Positions 9,695 through 19,903 of a stretch of 64,000 bases of DNA are shown piece by piece. Made by a program: the position numbers and the translations under genes. Each line of letters begins with the position of its first letter. The first letter of the stretch is position 1. Below the pieces are notes generated by a model. The model searched no databases, was not told where the DNA came from, and saw nothing but the letters and a program-made list of their open reading frames with translations. This DNA comes from Blasia pusilla (Eukaryota; Marchantiophyta; Marchantiopsida; Blasiales). Location of the stretch: contig CM114271.1 in assembly GCA_050084515.1 (NCBI GenBank), positions 14,756,001 to 14,820,000 on the forward strand. Direction: 5' to 3'.

Positions 9695-10565
9695 ATGCGT
9701 CAGATACGAGTTCTAGATGGAAAGACGGCCGAAATGGATGCCATCGCCAAAATCAAGGCCAACTCCAAATTTCCATTCATTCAGAGATGGCAGTTCATGG
9801 GCCAAGGAGGTGAGGGATCCAGGGCCTATGTCTTCAAAATGTCAACCACAGGTCCGTCGAGTGGCCTCGATCTTATAGATCGAATGTGGGAAGGGGAAGA
9901 TCTTTACGGGAGTTGGGTAAGCTTTGATATTTGCTACAAAGTGCTGAACGGATGGTTGACGATGGGTGCTCACATTTATGACCATGTGGAGAAGGGACTC
10001 AAAACTATATTTGTCTGTGAAGTAAAGGCAGAAGACGTTGGCAGTTTGAAGATGTGCTGGTTACTCTTATTGGAGGTGGTGAAGGAAAACAAAAGGCCAC
10101 CTCCGGAAATTTATGGGTTCATGGCGGACAATGCACAACCTGGGTGGATTGCTATCCGGGAAGTGTTATGGGGTGGAGAGGTTCAACCGGAGAGGGAAAG
10201 GTCGGATGCTTTCCATTGGCCACAGTCTGTGACCCGGTTGACCAAATCTTGCATCAAGGAGAATAAGAGGACAGAGCATGTCACTCTACTCCAACGCTGC
10301 AAGGACAGAAAAACCTTGAAGCAGGCCATGGAATGGCAGGAAGAACTTCATGGGTGGTGGAGGAAGCATGCGATTGAGGGGAAGTACAAAGAGTTGTGCT
10401 CTTGGTTGAGTTGGTGGTATGCGTATGAGACAATGGGGAAACTTCATGCGGCAGGTGAGTTCACTATTTTGTCTTGTCAAGCTCACGTTGAGAATTTTTG
10501 TAAAGTTGTAGCTCAGGATGAGAAGCGTGGGAATTATATGGATTTCAAACCCAAGAAACCAAGCA
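9695..10565 (+). pseudogene. MULE catalytic (DDE-type) domain
   Basis: A 290-residue open stretch. WVSFDICYKVLNGWLTMGAH supplies the first Asp in the 'D-x-TYK' context of MULE transposases. EIYGFMADNAQPGWIAIREV supplies the second Asp in the 'sDrdpal..Ai..vf' context, and RSDAFHWPQSVTRLTK resembles the 'lC.wH....l' segment, with Cys replaced by Ala/Phe. The third acidic residue is probably in the helix-rich part after KHAIEGKYKELCSWLSW, but I cannot fix it. The frame runs on into hairpin DNA after 10,565, where a splice donor is expected. Confidence 0.6.
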
Positions 10566-10775
10566 AGCTGTCGGATGCGACGGGTTGCCCGAGTGTGCAA
10601 CCTGACGGAAACCGACGGGTTGCCCAAGGGTGCAACCCGACGGAAACCGACGGGTTGCATCCAGATGTTTGGTGCAACCCGAGTGTGCAACCCGTTGGGA
10701 TCCGACGGGTCACAGAGTCGTTCATGGGATGCCTCGGGCCTGCAACCCGTATGGTTCCGACAGGTCGCTTATTTC
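10565..10775. repeat. Hairpin cluster in a transposase intron (5-6 units)
   Basis: Units start near 10,567, 10,599, 10,632, 10,673, 10,696 and 10,741, spaced only 30-45 bases apart. They are followed by a pyrimidine-rich acceptor at 10,825 and coding sequence GLNVHENALCP. Confidence 0.8.
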
Positions 10776-12016
10776 TTTGACTCCTGAGTTATTTTCGTTC
10801 CCTTCTAACATTGCCATCGTTGCAGGGATTGAACGTTCATGAAAATGCTCTCTGCCCCAACACAAGTGGAGCACAAAGTGTTCATTCCTCTTGGAGGTCG
10901 TCACAAGCATGCCAACGAATTTCACTTGTGGAGGCATGCCAACAAGACTCGGCAAGAGCAATGCTACAGTCTGCAGCATCCCATATCTTTCTCACAAAAG
11001 GCATAACAAAAGGAAAAGGGCCGTCGATCTAGGAGCTCTATGTCAGGGCGGCTGTGAGATCTTGTGATGAAAAATTGTATGTCGAAGCCTTCAACCGGTG
11101 CGTAGCTGGAACTCCACTTGAGCAAGACGTGTACACATAGGTGGGGATATTTGTGGGCGGGTTTCAAGACGTCCCATACAGATGGTGGTAGAGCAGTCCG
11201 AACGAGACGCGTGGAGACCAGATAAGTATCTTGACTTCAGGTAGGTGAAGAGGCAGCATCGAGGAACCAATCCGGTGATTGATTTGGATGAGGAAATTAC
11301 ACCGCCCAGGTATTCGGGGACCCCGGACCCGTCCCAAATCCGTGATGGAGTTACTTCTCCAAAATCAGTGAATGTTTTATTTCAAAAGCCCTCCGTTGCT
11401 GGAAGTTCGCAACATCCTGTCACTGGGGTGGTTCAACAATATGGGATTCCGATAATGGAGGTGGATTGCAACCTAAAACGGTGGCTAAAACGGTGGCATA
11501 TATCTCGGAGCAACCCAGGACGTGGACCCACATGCGGGGTAGGATCTGATGGCATTAGGAGAGCATGCGGCACTTTCCTAAATAAGAATCAGACAAGGAT
11601 GGACGACCTCTGCACTGGTTTTGGGGACTCAAAACCTTTGATTGTTTCACGAGGACCAGGGGATCAATTGAAGTACTTCTTCTGCCCAAATGAATCTTGC
11701 GCTTTCTGGAAGTCTTATCCGGCTGCTATTGGAGCTCCCGGGAATACCCCCACGATTTGGCCCATTGCCGCACGCACGAACTACACTCAAGACGAAGTGG
11801 ACAATCTTACAAGTGCCGGTTTCAGACTCGTAGACGGGGGAAGTTTGGAGCATGTTCAGACGAGAGACCTTCGTGATTTCAGTATTCAACCCAAGATTGA
11901 TATCAACATGTACCCGGAGAAGGTGGATGATCTCAATCCATTATTTTTGTTTGAGTCTAGAAATGGGGTGAAGAGAAACAGAATGTGCAGGCCAACGGTG
12001 GAGAGAGCAAAGCGAA

Positions 12017-12304
12017 TTGCAGAAAATGGAGATCATCACCACAAAAGATGTCTTGAGTGGCAATGGAATAGGAAGGATGTATTGGGTCAGGAACAACACT
12101 GTAAATTCAAGTGTCACAGGGGTGTATATGGTGCACATCTGTTGCTTTCCCACATGTTCATGTGATGACTTTGTCCAAAGAGAGACAAGTGGCAAAAGGT
12201 ATTTCCCTTGTAAGCACATGTACTATGTGTTGCTGGTAGTTTTAAGAGAGTCGGAGGTAGGAGTAGAAATCCACCAACCAATTCTGTCCCTCAAAGAAGT
12301 TTGA
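12017..12304 (+). pseudogene. SWIM zinc finger at the transposase C-terminus
   Basis: GIGRMYWVRNNTVNSSVTG is followed by CCFPTCSCDDFVQRETSGK and RYFPCKHMYYVLL, that is C-x-C-x(n)-C-x-H with CSC and CKH ligands. The SWIM motif with a preceding beta-rich stretch is typical of MULE transposases. The frame differs from the preceding exon, so a frameshift or splice lies near 12,000. It ends HQPILSLKEV stop at 12,302-12,304. Confidence 0.7.
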
Positions 12305-12671
12305 AGTATTTTAAACAAACCACTTTGAGGATGCAAAATGAGGTTTTAGATTGTACTTTTATTTTTTTCTCAACCTTCACTTTGAGCTTGAACTCTATTC
12401 AGCCCCGGGAAAATGACAGATTTTTCCCAGACCTTGGATAGAAAAAGTGATTGGTTCCACACTTATGATTCCACTAATTTTTCAGTTTTCTAAATTTTGT
12501 GCAATTCGCAACTCGTCGGACTCAGAGGGGTTGCCAAAATATGGAAGAGGAAAAAAAAACTGTGGGACTGCTTAATATATGAACAAATAAGTGCAAAAAA
12601 TTTCAAACAAAATTTTCCTCTCTTCAACCCAACGGAAACTCTCTTCAATAAAAAGTATCTATTTCGGTTGA
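12305..12671. other. Transposase 3' region and right subterminal DNA
   Basis: Non-coding. It contains one degenerate hairpin at about 12,508-12,534 (CAACTCGTCGG-ACT-CAGAGGGGTTG). The last 100 bases (CCTCTCTTCAACCCAACGGA onward) are homologous to the right part of the MITE at 61,800-61,942. Confidence 0.6.
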
Positions 12672-12717
12672 CCCTAGTTTCCTCTCTCCTCTCTTCCTCT
12701 CCTCTTACCGCACCTCC
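12672..12717 (-). repeat. Right terminal repeat of the hairpin transposon
   Basis: CCTCTCTCCTCTCTTCCTCT then CTTACCGCACCTCC at the edge. Reverse complemented it reads GGAGGTGCGGTAAGAGGAGA, matching the GTAAGAGAGGAGAGGAAGAG core of the left end. The MITE's right end reads CTTACCGCTCCTCC. Confidence 0.75.
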
Positions 12718-12726
12718 TCTACCTCC
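12718..12726. repeat. Target-site duplication, right copy
   Basis: TCTACCTCC, identical to 389-397. Beyond it the retroelement frame resumes. Confidence 0.8.
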
Positions 12727-13898
12727 TCATGCACAGGAGAATCCATAGTAGAAACATTACCCTCCAAAAAGTCTCTTGGCCAAGTGACTACTCCACTAAA
12801 ACCAGCCACAGATGCTAACACCGTTGGGGAAAACCCTCCTGATCGAGCCCCATAAATAAATCTCACAGGAACTTGGCTCAGACGTCCATACCCGGATTGC
12901 CAACCAGGTCTATAAGACGTTGTCTCAGTCCAGTAATCCATCTAAAAACCCATCGGGTACAATACTTCTCCTCCAACTAGTACATCCTACGACTCGGCTG
13001 ATGTGACCACTGCAGGTACTCCCAACCGGGAGCTATCAGTCGCATGATCTGGTCTCAACTGTACAGAAAAGTTCTCCCGTGTCATGAATTGAGACCTATC
13101 ATTGGCTCCTCCAAGTGATGTTTGAATCTGGAATGGGCAAGGCTCAAGCTCTGACCTCCGAATATCCAAACCAATACATGCCGCCTTTCCCAACATCAAA
13201 GGTTGGGCACCAGAGTCTAACAAGACTCTATCTGGTCTATACACCTGTCTTGTAGGACTCACCAATCGGAATATCCCACTCTGGTTGTCCAACATACATA
13301 CACCAAGTGTAAGCCTCTCACGATCAATGGCTGGCCGGGCTGGTAATGCATCCATCTTCGCCGCTGCTGCATGCCAAGTAGCACTGGTACTCAATGCTAC
13401 ACCTGACATAAAGGGTCGCTCCACCGCAACACCCTCATCCACCTCAGCACCTGTAGCAGTAACACCCCTACGTTCACACAACGTGGCTACTAGCTGAAAT
13501 ACATGAGCTAAGTCAACTCCTAAAGCCACCAGCTCCGTGGCCGAAAACAATTGGGATCCCAACACTGAAGTTGCCACCCGCAATACTACACTGAATGCTG
13601 CATCCGTGTCTACTACACGCGATGTAGATGCCTTAGTCCCCACTGTCTGCTCAATAGGTTGCGTAGGAACCATGGATGGAGTCCTAAGCACCTCAGACAA
13701 CAAGAATGACTGGGGAAGCCTAGCCTGCCTCCCAACCTCACCCCTCTGTGGGTCCAACTCCACAGTAGCACCACGTGGCTCTGACGCTCGAGTGGCTCCT
13801 CTCGTAACCGCAGCTGATGCCTCAACCTGTGGTAGGAGTAGCCACCGTAGGCTCTCCAACCACTGATCCACCTCTATCACCCCTACTACCTCTACCAC
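12727..13898 (-). pseudogene. Retro-M copy 1: aspartic protease region
   Basis: A frame of 303 residues (13,898-12,987) ends the zinc-knuckle linker and reaches VYRPDRVLLDSGAQPLMLGK, with DSGA as the aspartic protease active site (near 13,215), then CPFQIQTSLGGAN. After an in-frame TAG it continues DVLVGGEVLYPMGF, another TAG, then YRPGWQSGYGRLSQVPVRF and VVTWPRDFLEGNV to the transposon junction. Copy 3 has the same blocks (VLLDLGSQPLMLGKAA, DVLVGGAVLYPMGF, YKPGWQSGDD). The protease would cut the Gag-Pol polyprotein. Both stops replace sense codons kept in copy 3 (Tyr and Ser), so this copy is defective. Confidence 0.7.
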
Positions 13899-14136
13899 CT
13901 CGGCCTCTCGGAGCTACTCCACCATCGCCGCGGCCTGCTCTCAACTCTGGATGAAGATCAAAGCAACGCTCTCGAGGATGACTTGGTCTCCCGCAATGAT
14001 CACACTGAGTTGGGGCCGACTGAGGCCCATCCTCCAAAGTCCGTCTCCCATCCTCTTGGGGACAAAACCTCCTAACATGATCACCTCCACATGTCCAACA
14101 TGATTGTCCTTGCTGCGGGGCAGCAAATGAAGGCAA
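13822..14136 (-). pseudogene. Retro-M copy 1: nucleocapsid with two CCHC knuckles
   Basis: CWTCGGDHVRRFC and CDHCGRPSHPRERC are both C-x2-C-x4-H-x4-C knuckles, followed by a Gly/Arg-rich tail (GDGGVAPRGRGGRGSRGDRG). It binds the element's RNA during packaging. It overlaps the protease frame at its C-terminal end, implying a frameshift between gag and pol here or decay. Confidence 0.7.
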
Positions 14137-14383
14137 TGGTCTCTACGCAAGTGTCCCTCTAGGACTTGACTAAGGTCGTGTGTACCCCCCATGACTCCCA
14201 CTACTACTACCACCACCACTACTATGAGACTGTGAGGTGGGCTACTAAACACGAGAAGTAGTAGTTGTATCCCTACTGAATGCGGATGTCACTACTCTCA
14301 CCTTCACCATGTTAAGCTCAATCTTCTCAGATAGAGAAAACACATGGGTCAATGTGGGTGAATCATCACTCATAAGAGTAGCA

Positions 14384-15259
14384 TCATGTACGGCGCAACT
14401 CTATGTCCAAGATCCCATACCAAAACTGGGCTGCTTGAGCCTCAGTCATACCCTGGGTAACAGAAATCAAGCGTCCCATACGAATGTATGCCTCACAAAG
14501 ACTCTCACCAGTCTTTCGCTCAAATTCTTGAAGACTCCTCAACTTCTCTGTCTTCACTCCCTGATAGTTCTTCTTCAACCTCTTGAAGAACTCTACAATC
14601 AGGCTGAACGATGGTGGGACACTAGTACCCCCACTGGTACCTCCATGGATACCTCCACTGGTACCCCCACTCCGGCTTGTACTTGTACCACTCAACTTTG
14701 GGTTGGCTGGCATAATAGGAGCACTACTACCAATACCACCATGGGTGATAGACACATAGCCTAGAGACCAATATTGTCTCCACGCCTCAATCTCAGCAAC
14801 ATGGTCCTTCCTAAACTCATGGTAATCATCCATGGGTGGTCCCTCCAAGTGCTGAAACAACCCCTTCCAAGCCAAGAAGGGTGTAAACAACGTGGCGTTT
14901 CGCAACATCTGCATATCACACCACGTATCAAACTCCTGCATGAAGTCCTCCAACTCAATGGTGCCCACTGCACCCGAGTATCGTCGTGGGCCCTTCATGG
15001 CCCCATATATCCCGTCCATATCTCAAATCAATGGAGCTACAACACTCGATAACAACGTAGAAGACTCGGTGTTTGGAACACCCTCGTCCTCCTCTTCATC
15101 AATCGTCGGAAGTGGACAAGGTAGCCGATACCTCAATCCACTCCGTGTAAAATCACCACTGTCTGCACCACGGTCTCCAACCAGACCACCAGACAGCTCC
15201 ATTGAGCCCTCTAGTTCTAGCAAGAAGCTTTGTAAGACTAATTTTCCAATGCCATTCAC
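14384..15259 (-). pseudogene. Retro-M copy 1: Gag capsid region
   Basis: MDGIYGAMKGPRRYSGAVGT, FMQEFDTWCDMQMLRNATLF and AWKGLFQHLEGPPMDDYHEF begin a capsid-type Gag (15,019 leftward). It continues VEFFKRLKKNYQGVKTEKLR and GESLCEAYIRMGRLISVTQG, typical of Retrotrans_gag. A serine/glycine/threonine-rich insert (GTSTSRSGGTSGGIHGG) interrupts it. An N-terminal segment in the same frame (15,259-15,023) is separated by a stop. The element is cut on the right near 15,230, where a plus-strand chromovirus begins. Confidence 0.65.
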
Positions 15260-16290
15260 AGGAATGGGGCGTTCTCGGAAAGTGAGCGAGTTTCTAACGG
15301 AACTCGAACTTTATTTCGAAGCGCAAAGGCAAAAAACAAGACAAAGTGATTGTAGCGGTCACGTTTCTGAAGGATCACGCTCTCCATTGGTGGACGGCTC
15401 ACCGTAAAGAACATCTAGGTCGTGGGAAAACGTTGAGTTGGGAAGATTTCAAGGAGTTGATTGGGAACCGATTCACTCCGGAATATCAAGAGTATCGCGA
15501 TGGCATGGAGGTGGTGAGGTTGCGCCAGAGTGGATCACTTGGCGCTTATGTGTGAGAGTTTAGTGCGCTCATGAGTGCACTTTCCACGGATGAACATACA
15601 AAAAAGGTGATCTTCCTAAGTGGGCTCAAACCGAGTGCCGAAAAGGCCTCTTTTCGATGCCTCACATCCCCAGACGGCGGATCTTTTGAGACTAGCAGAG
15701 CGGATTGGGGACGATGAAGTCCAACACCCGAAGCCCTTTGAGACAACAAGTTTTTCTAAGTTACCGAAGAACAAAGGGACATCCAAGAGGGTTTGGAATG
15801 GGGGTGAACGCGACCACGTAGGGTCTCTTGCCCCAGCAGCGAAACGAGTGGAACTCAACGCGAAGCCAAAGGGGCCACTGTTTACGAAGTCAACGAATGC
15901 CAAAGTGATTTGCTACAATTGTGGCGAACCCGGACATATGGCTAAGGAATGTGTTAGGCCCAAGGTTAATAAACCGAGTATGATTGCGTTTGCCGCTAAG
16001 CATTTATCGGAGGGAGATCTAGATACATCTCTACAAGTCACCAAGAGAACGCCCAATTTGGTTTACCTAGGATCCAGGATCGCTAATCACGATGTGATGT
16101 TGCTCGTTGATACAGGTGCTTCGCACTCATTCTTGAGTCCGAGAATCGTGAAAATGTTGGGATTACCAACCACCAAGGCGGATGAACCCATTAGGGTAGG
16201 ATTTGCGGGAGGCAAGTCACCAGACTTCAGATCTGGTTTTAGGGCTAGTTGTGAGATGCGGAGTATTTGAGTTGAAGGAGAATTTTACAG
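15240..16290 (+). pseudogene. Chromovirus Gag and protease, frameshifted
   Basis: GRSRKVSEFLTELELYFEAQ and, in the next frame, VAVTFLKDHALHWWTAHRKE, LSWEDFKELIGNRFTPEYQE and MEVVRLRQSGSLGAYV belong to a Retrotrans_gag capsid. A TGA follows AYV near 15,553. Later frame: CYNCGEPGHMAKEC, a perfect CCHC knuckle near 15,911-15,952, then VMLLVDTGASHSFLSPRIVK, the DTGA protease site near 16,105-16,145. At least three frame changes separate these blocks. Confidence 0.8.
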
Positions 16291-16498
16291 TTTGCGACAT
16301 GGACGGTATCGACGGAGTCTTGGGGAACACGTTCTTGGATGCGTATGAGGTGGAACTGAGGCAAAGACCTTTGAGGTTGAGTGTCTTAGTTAACGGCAAA
16401 TGGACGGACGTCAGATTGGTTAGTGAGGTGCCTAGGAAGACGGAGTTGGTGAACGCCATCATGAGGAAGAGTTTGGCCGAGTTAGAGGAAGGATTCCT

Positions 16499-19210
16499 TT
16501 GCTTGATGAGACGAGTAGAGGATTATGCAAGCGCGAGATGCAGAGATCAGAACTCAGCTTCAAGGGGAATCCTGAAACACTCAAAAGAGTTGTGAAAGAA
16601 TTTGGAGATGTGTTGACTAAGGAGCTTCCGACTAAGTTGCCACCACATAGGGCGGTTGATCATAAGATTGAGGTGATATCAGGATCTCAACCACCGTCAA
16701 AAGCACCATATAGGTTGAATCAAGAGGAACTTGCTGAGTTGAAGAAACAGTTGGGTGAACTCCTAGAGAGGGGTTACATCCGAACAAGCAAGTCACCTTA
16801 TGGGGCGCCCGTCCTCTTTGTAAAGAAGAAGGATGGGAAGTTGAGACTCTGTGTTGATTATCGGGCGCTGAATAAAGTGACGGTAAGGAATAACTATCCT
16901 CTACCAAGGATGGATGACCTCTTTGATCGATTTTCGGGTGCCAAGTATTTCAGCCGGATTGACCTGAAATCAGGATATTATCAAATTCGGATTGCCGAAG
17001 CGGATGTGGAGAAGACTGCGTGTAGAACGAGATACGGTTCGTTCGAGTTTGTAGTGATGCCTTTCGGTCTTTGTAATGCGCCTCCGACGTTTACCACTTT
17101 GATGAACTCCATCTTTCATAAGGAGACGGATGAGTTTGTGATCATCTATATAGATGACATACTCATCTATTCGAAAACACTAGAGGAGCACGCTCGACAT
17201 TTAAGGACGGTGTTTGAGAAACTTAGGGTGAACAAGCTGTATGCGAATACGGATAAGAGTGAGTTCGGTTTGACAAAGATCAAGTTCTTGGGGCATGTGG
17301 TTAGTGCGGATGGAGTGAGTCCAGACATGGAGAAGGTAAGCGCGATTTCTGAATGGGAACTGCCTTCCACCGTGAAGGGGATGAGAAGGTTCATCAGAGC
17401 AATCCAATTTTACCGGACATATATGAAGAACTTTTCGGGAATAGTGAAACCTCTCACAGATTGGACCGCAAAGTTTGCCAATACTACATGGACCGAGGAA
17501 GTGGATAAAGCGTTCAATCGAGTCAAAGAGATCCTCTTGCAGGAACCAGTTCTGAAATTGCCCGAGTTTGACCAACCGTTCAAAGTGCACACGGATGTTG
17601 GTGATTTCGCGATTGCGGGAATGTTGGTGCAAAAAGGGAGACCTATAGCATACAAAAGCAAGAAGCTTAGCGACACCGAAAGGAGATGGCCTACTCATGA
17701 GAAAGAGTTGTTTGCGGTGGTTCATTGCTTGAGGAAGTGGCGTCACTATCTGGGACTTCACAGGACTCGAGTATTCACCGATAACATATCGCTCAAGTAT
17801 TTTGAGACCCAGGATCGCGTGAGGCCAAAAAAACTTTGGTGGCATGATACCTTGGCGTTGAGGAATGTGGAGCTAATCCACAAGCCGGGGAAAGACAATG
17901 TCATTCCAGATGCGTTAAGTCGCAGGGATGAGCACATGCCATCGACGACACAAGTGTTGAGAGCAATGTTCCCTAATGAAACAGACCTGGAAAGAAGGAT
18001 TCGTGAAGGATACATGAAGGATGCGCAAGCGAGGGAGTACCTTGGGAAGTTAAAGCGGGGCGAGAAGGTGGCCAATCTGAGTTTGAGACATGGCTTGCTA
18101 AATTTTAAGCAGAGCAGGATCTATGTAGGCCAAGGCAAGCTATGGACCAAGGTGTTTGTGGAATGTCATGATGGACCTTTGGCGGGACACAAAGGGGAGA
18201 AATCCACTCTTGCTGTTTTGACCAAAAGGTTCTTCTGGCCCAACATGAAGGAAGATGTTGCTCAATATGTGAAGACGTGCGTGACCTATCAGGCGAACCG
18301 CGTTTCTTATGCGAAGAAACAAGGCTTACTTCATCCTTTGCCAATCCCGGAGGGACCCTTGCAAATCATTAGCATGGATTTTATTACGAGTCTTCCGGAA
18401 TCTGAGGGATACAACGCTATACTTGTGATAGTTGATCGATTTAGCAAGTTGGGGAGGTTTGTGCCGATGAGAGAGTCTGCGACGGCCTACACGACTTCCC
18501 GACTATTCCTGGATGGTTGGTGGCGAGCGCACGGATTGCCTAGGAGCATTGTGTCCGATCGAGATCTCAAGTTTACCAGTGCCTTTTGGAAACATCTATT
18601 CAGGAGGTTCCGGACCAAACTCAGCTTTAGTACGGCCTTCCATCCTCAAACGGATGGGCAAACGGAAAAAGTAAACTTGGTTGTAAACCAATACTTACGG
18701 AATAACGTGAGTGCGGACCAAAGAGATTGGGCCAAGTGGTTAAGTATGGCTGAGTATTGTTACAACTCAACTAAGCATTCTGCAACCGAAGAATCTCCAT
18801 TTCTTCTGGCGTATCAAAGGGAACCAGAAGGGCCTCTTGACTTAGCTCTTTCGAAGGGCGCTACATTGACACACACTTGTCAAGCAACGGCGGAATGTTT
18901 GGAGCTGCCAAACAAGTTCAAGATTCACCCGACTTTCCATGTGTCATTATTGAAGAAGTATCTTCAAGACAATGTGCGTCCGGAGCGAAGGAGGATGTTG
19001 AGACCACAACCGGTCATCAGAAATGAGGAACCAGAGTTCGAGGTTGAGACCATTCTACGTTCTAGACGTAGAGCCACCAAGTACGAGTACTTGGTCAAGT
19101 GGAAAGGCTATCATGTGAAAGAGGCAACTTGGATTGCGGAGGCGGATCTTGAACATGCACAAGAAGCATTACGTGACTTCAGATGGATGCAAGAAAGGCA
19201 CATGCGTTAG
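16499..19210 (+). CDS. Chromovirus Pol: RT, RNase H, integrase, chromodomain
   Basis: One 903-codon frame. RT: PYGAPVLFVKKKDGKLRLCV, FSRIDLKSGYYQIRI, and the YIDD catalytic box at about 17,148. RNase H: HTDVGDFAIAGMLVQKG through THEKELFAVVHCLRKWRHYL. The integrase zinc region has His-His-Cys but the last ligand is Tyr (KTCVTYQANR instead of C-x2-C). The core has SMDFITSLP, VSDRDLKFTSAFWKH and HPQTDGQTEKVN, supplying D, D and E. A chromodomain closes the protein (EVETILRSRRRATKYEYLVK, WKGYHVKEATWI). The integrase C-terminal region is shortened: the join THTCQATAECLELPNKFKIH skips roughly 100 residues usual in the family. It copies and integrates the element; the chromodomain would steer it to marked nucleosomes. 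Confidence 0.9.
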   Translation: MLDETSRGLCKREMQRSELSFKGNPETLKRVVKEFGDVLTKELPTKLPPHRAVDHKIEVISGSQPPSKAPYRLNQEELAELKKQLGELLERGYIRTSKSPYGAPVLFVKKKDGKLRLCVDYRALNKVTVRNNYPLPRMDDLFDRFSGAKYFSRIDLKSGYYQIRIAEADVEKTACRTRYGSFEFVVMPFGLCNAPPTFTTLMNSIFHKETDEFVIIYIDDILIYSKTLEEHARHLRTVFEKLRVNKLYANTDKSEFGLTKIKFLGHVVSADGVSPDMEKVSAISEWELPSTVKGMRRFIRAIQFYRTYMKNFSGIVKPLTDWTAKFANTTWTEEVDKAFNRVKEILLQEPVLKLPEFDQPFKVHTDVGDFAIAGMLVQKGRPIAYKSKKLSDTERRWPTHEKELFAVVHCLRKWRHYLGLHRTRVFTDNISLKYFETQDRVRPKKLWWHDTLALRNVELIHKPGKDNVIPDALSRRDEHMPSTTQVLRAMFPNETDLERRIREGYMKDAQAREYLGKLKRGEKVANLSLRHGLLNFKQSRIYVGQGKLWTKVFVECHDGPLAGHKGEKSTLAVLTKRFFWPNMKEDVAQYVKTCVTYQANRVSYAKKQGLLHPLPIPEGPLQIISMDFITSLPESEGYNAILVIVDRFSKLGRFVPMRESATAYTTSRLFLDGWWRAHGLPRSIVSDRDLKFTSAFWKHLFRRFRTKLSFSTAFHPQTDGQTEKVNLVVNQYLRNNVSADQRDWAKWLSMAEYCYNSTKHSATEESPFLLAYQREPEGPLDLALSKGATLTHTCQATAECLELPNKFKIHPTFHVSLLKKYLQDNVRPERRRMLRPQPVIRNEEPEFEVETILRSRRRATKYEYLVKWKGYHVKEATWIAEADLEHAQEALRDFRWMQERHMR

Positions 19211-19903
19211 TACATGGTGAAGCAATGGACATAACTTGTGACCGGAAAGCTTGGGCCAATAACCCGTTGTAACTAAAAATGTTTAGTTGTTGCAATAAAG
19301 AAGACATGGATTTGGAGATTCGATGCTTGAATTGTAATATTGAGTTTGGTTTGTGCAAGGCAATGAGTAGTTCTTCATATGCTTAGGATGTAAGTCAAGG
19401 AGACCAAACAATGAGTATTTGAGGTGAGAGCTTGTATTCAAATAAGGCATCTAGATCTGGACCAAGTGTTGAAGTACTAGCATTTGGGCTCGCCCTAATG
19501 TCGGCGGGGCAGATGAGTCTGTCTTGGGGTTTGTGGAGATCTCATTCATGTTGCATGACTGAACTTAGTGACGCGCCTAGATGGAGTACAAGTGACCCAA
19601 AAATAGTACGAGTTGGCTAGGTAGACAGGCGGTTGTTTACAAATAGTGAGTGAAGTGTTAGGTTGCAGACTTAGTGAGCTTATTTTGATAGTTAGATTAG
19701 TTCAGCAGAACTAGTCTAGGCTCATCGGAAAGAAGAAGCTAATAAGTCTAAGTGCTGCAAGCGACAACCTAAGACTTAAGCCAAAAAGAGGAATTGCGGA
19801 TTAGCTACTAGAACGCGATTCAGTGTTAAGGGTCGGCTTCCCAGAACTTAACATTAATAAGGTTTGCGTTGATGAGGACATCAACCTTGTAAGGAGGGGT
19901 GAG
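19211..19903 (+). other. Chromovirus 3' untranslated region and polypurine tract
   Basis: Non-coding to 19,888; then AAGGAGGGGTGAG (19,891-19,903), a polypurine tract directly before the LTR start TGTCGCGACCC. Confidence 0.7.

Larger units (their letters stand above)
8860..12304 (+). pseudogene. MULE-type transposase with SWIM zinc finger, decayed
   Basis: The plus-strand gene of the 12.3-kb transposon. Parts in order: an N-terminal region with CPHCRIAFYVG and a Thr-His motif VHVGSHTHPVTDAIQRH (9,345-9,500); the catalytic domain at 9,695-10,565; an intron with hairpins (10,565-10,825); a helical exon from 10,826 (acceptor CGTTGCAG); a region with a Cys-rich LKYFFCPNESCAFWKSYP resembling a GRF-type finger (near 11,670-11,730); and a C-terminal SWIM finger. 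Frameshifts lie near 9,590, 9,700 and 12,000, and stops near 11,030. It would bind the element's ends and cut and paste it. Start codon and exact exon borders are not fixed. Confidence 0.65.
398..12717. mobile_element. Mutator-like DNA transposon carrying a ParB/DNA-methyltransferase-like gene
   Basis: A 12,320-bp element with a perfect 9-bp duplication of TCTACCTCC. The left end begins GGGGGTTGGTATTTTGACAG, the right end read inward begins GGAGGTGCGGTAAGAGG, and both lead into purine-rich GAGAGGAAGAGAGG tracts in inverted orientation. The plus strand encodes a MULE transposase with SWIM finger (about 8.9-12.3 kb). The minus strand encodes a ParB-like plus N6/N4-methyltransferase-like protein (7.2-2.2 kb) transcribed toward the left end. 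The flanks are two halves of one retroelement reading frame, which proves insertion. A truncated relative lies at 47,874-51,246 and a 344-bp deletion derivative at 61,599-61,942. Both genes have frameshifts and stops, so this copy is probably dead. MULE assignment rests on transposase motifs and duplication length. Confidence 0.8.

Noticed and set aside
13285-14764. Plus-strand open frames opposite the Gag-protease region
   Set aside because: Shadows of the minus-strand retro-M proteins, which show zinc knuckles and a protease site.
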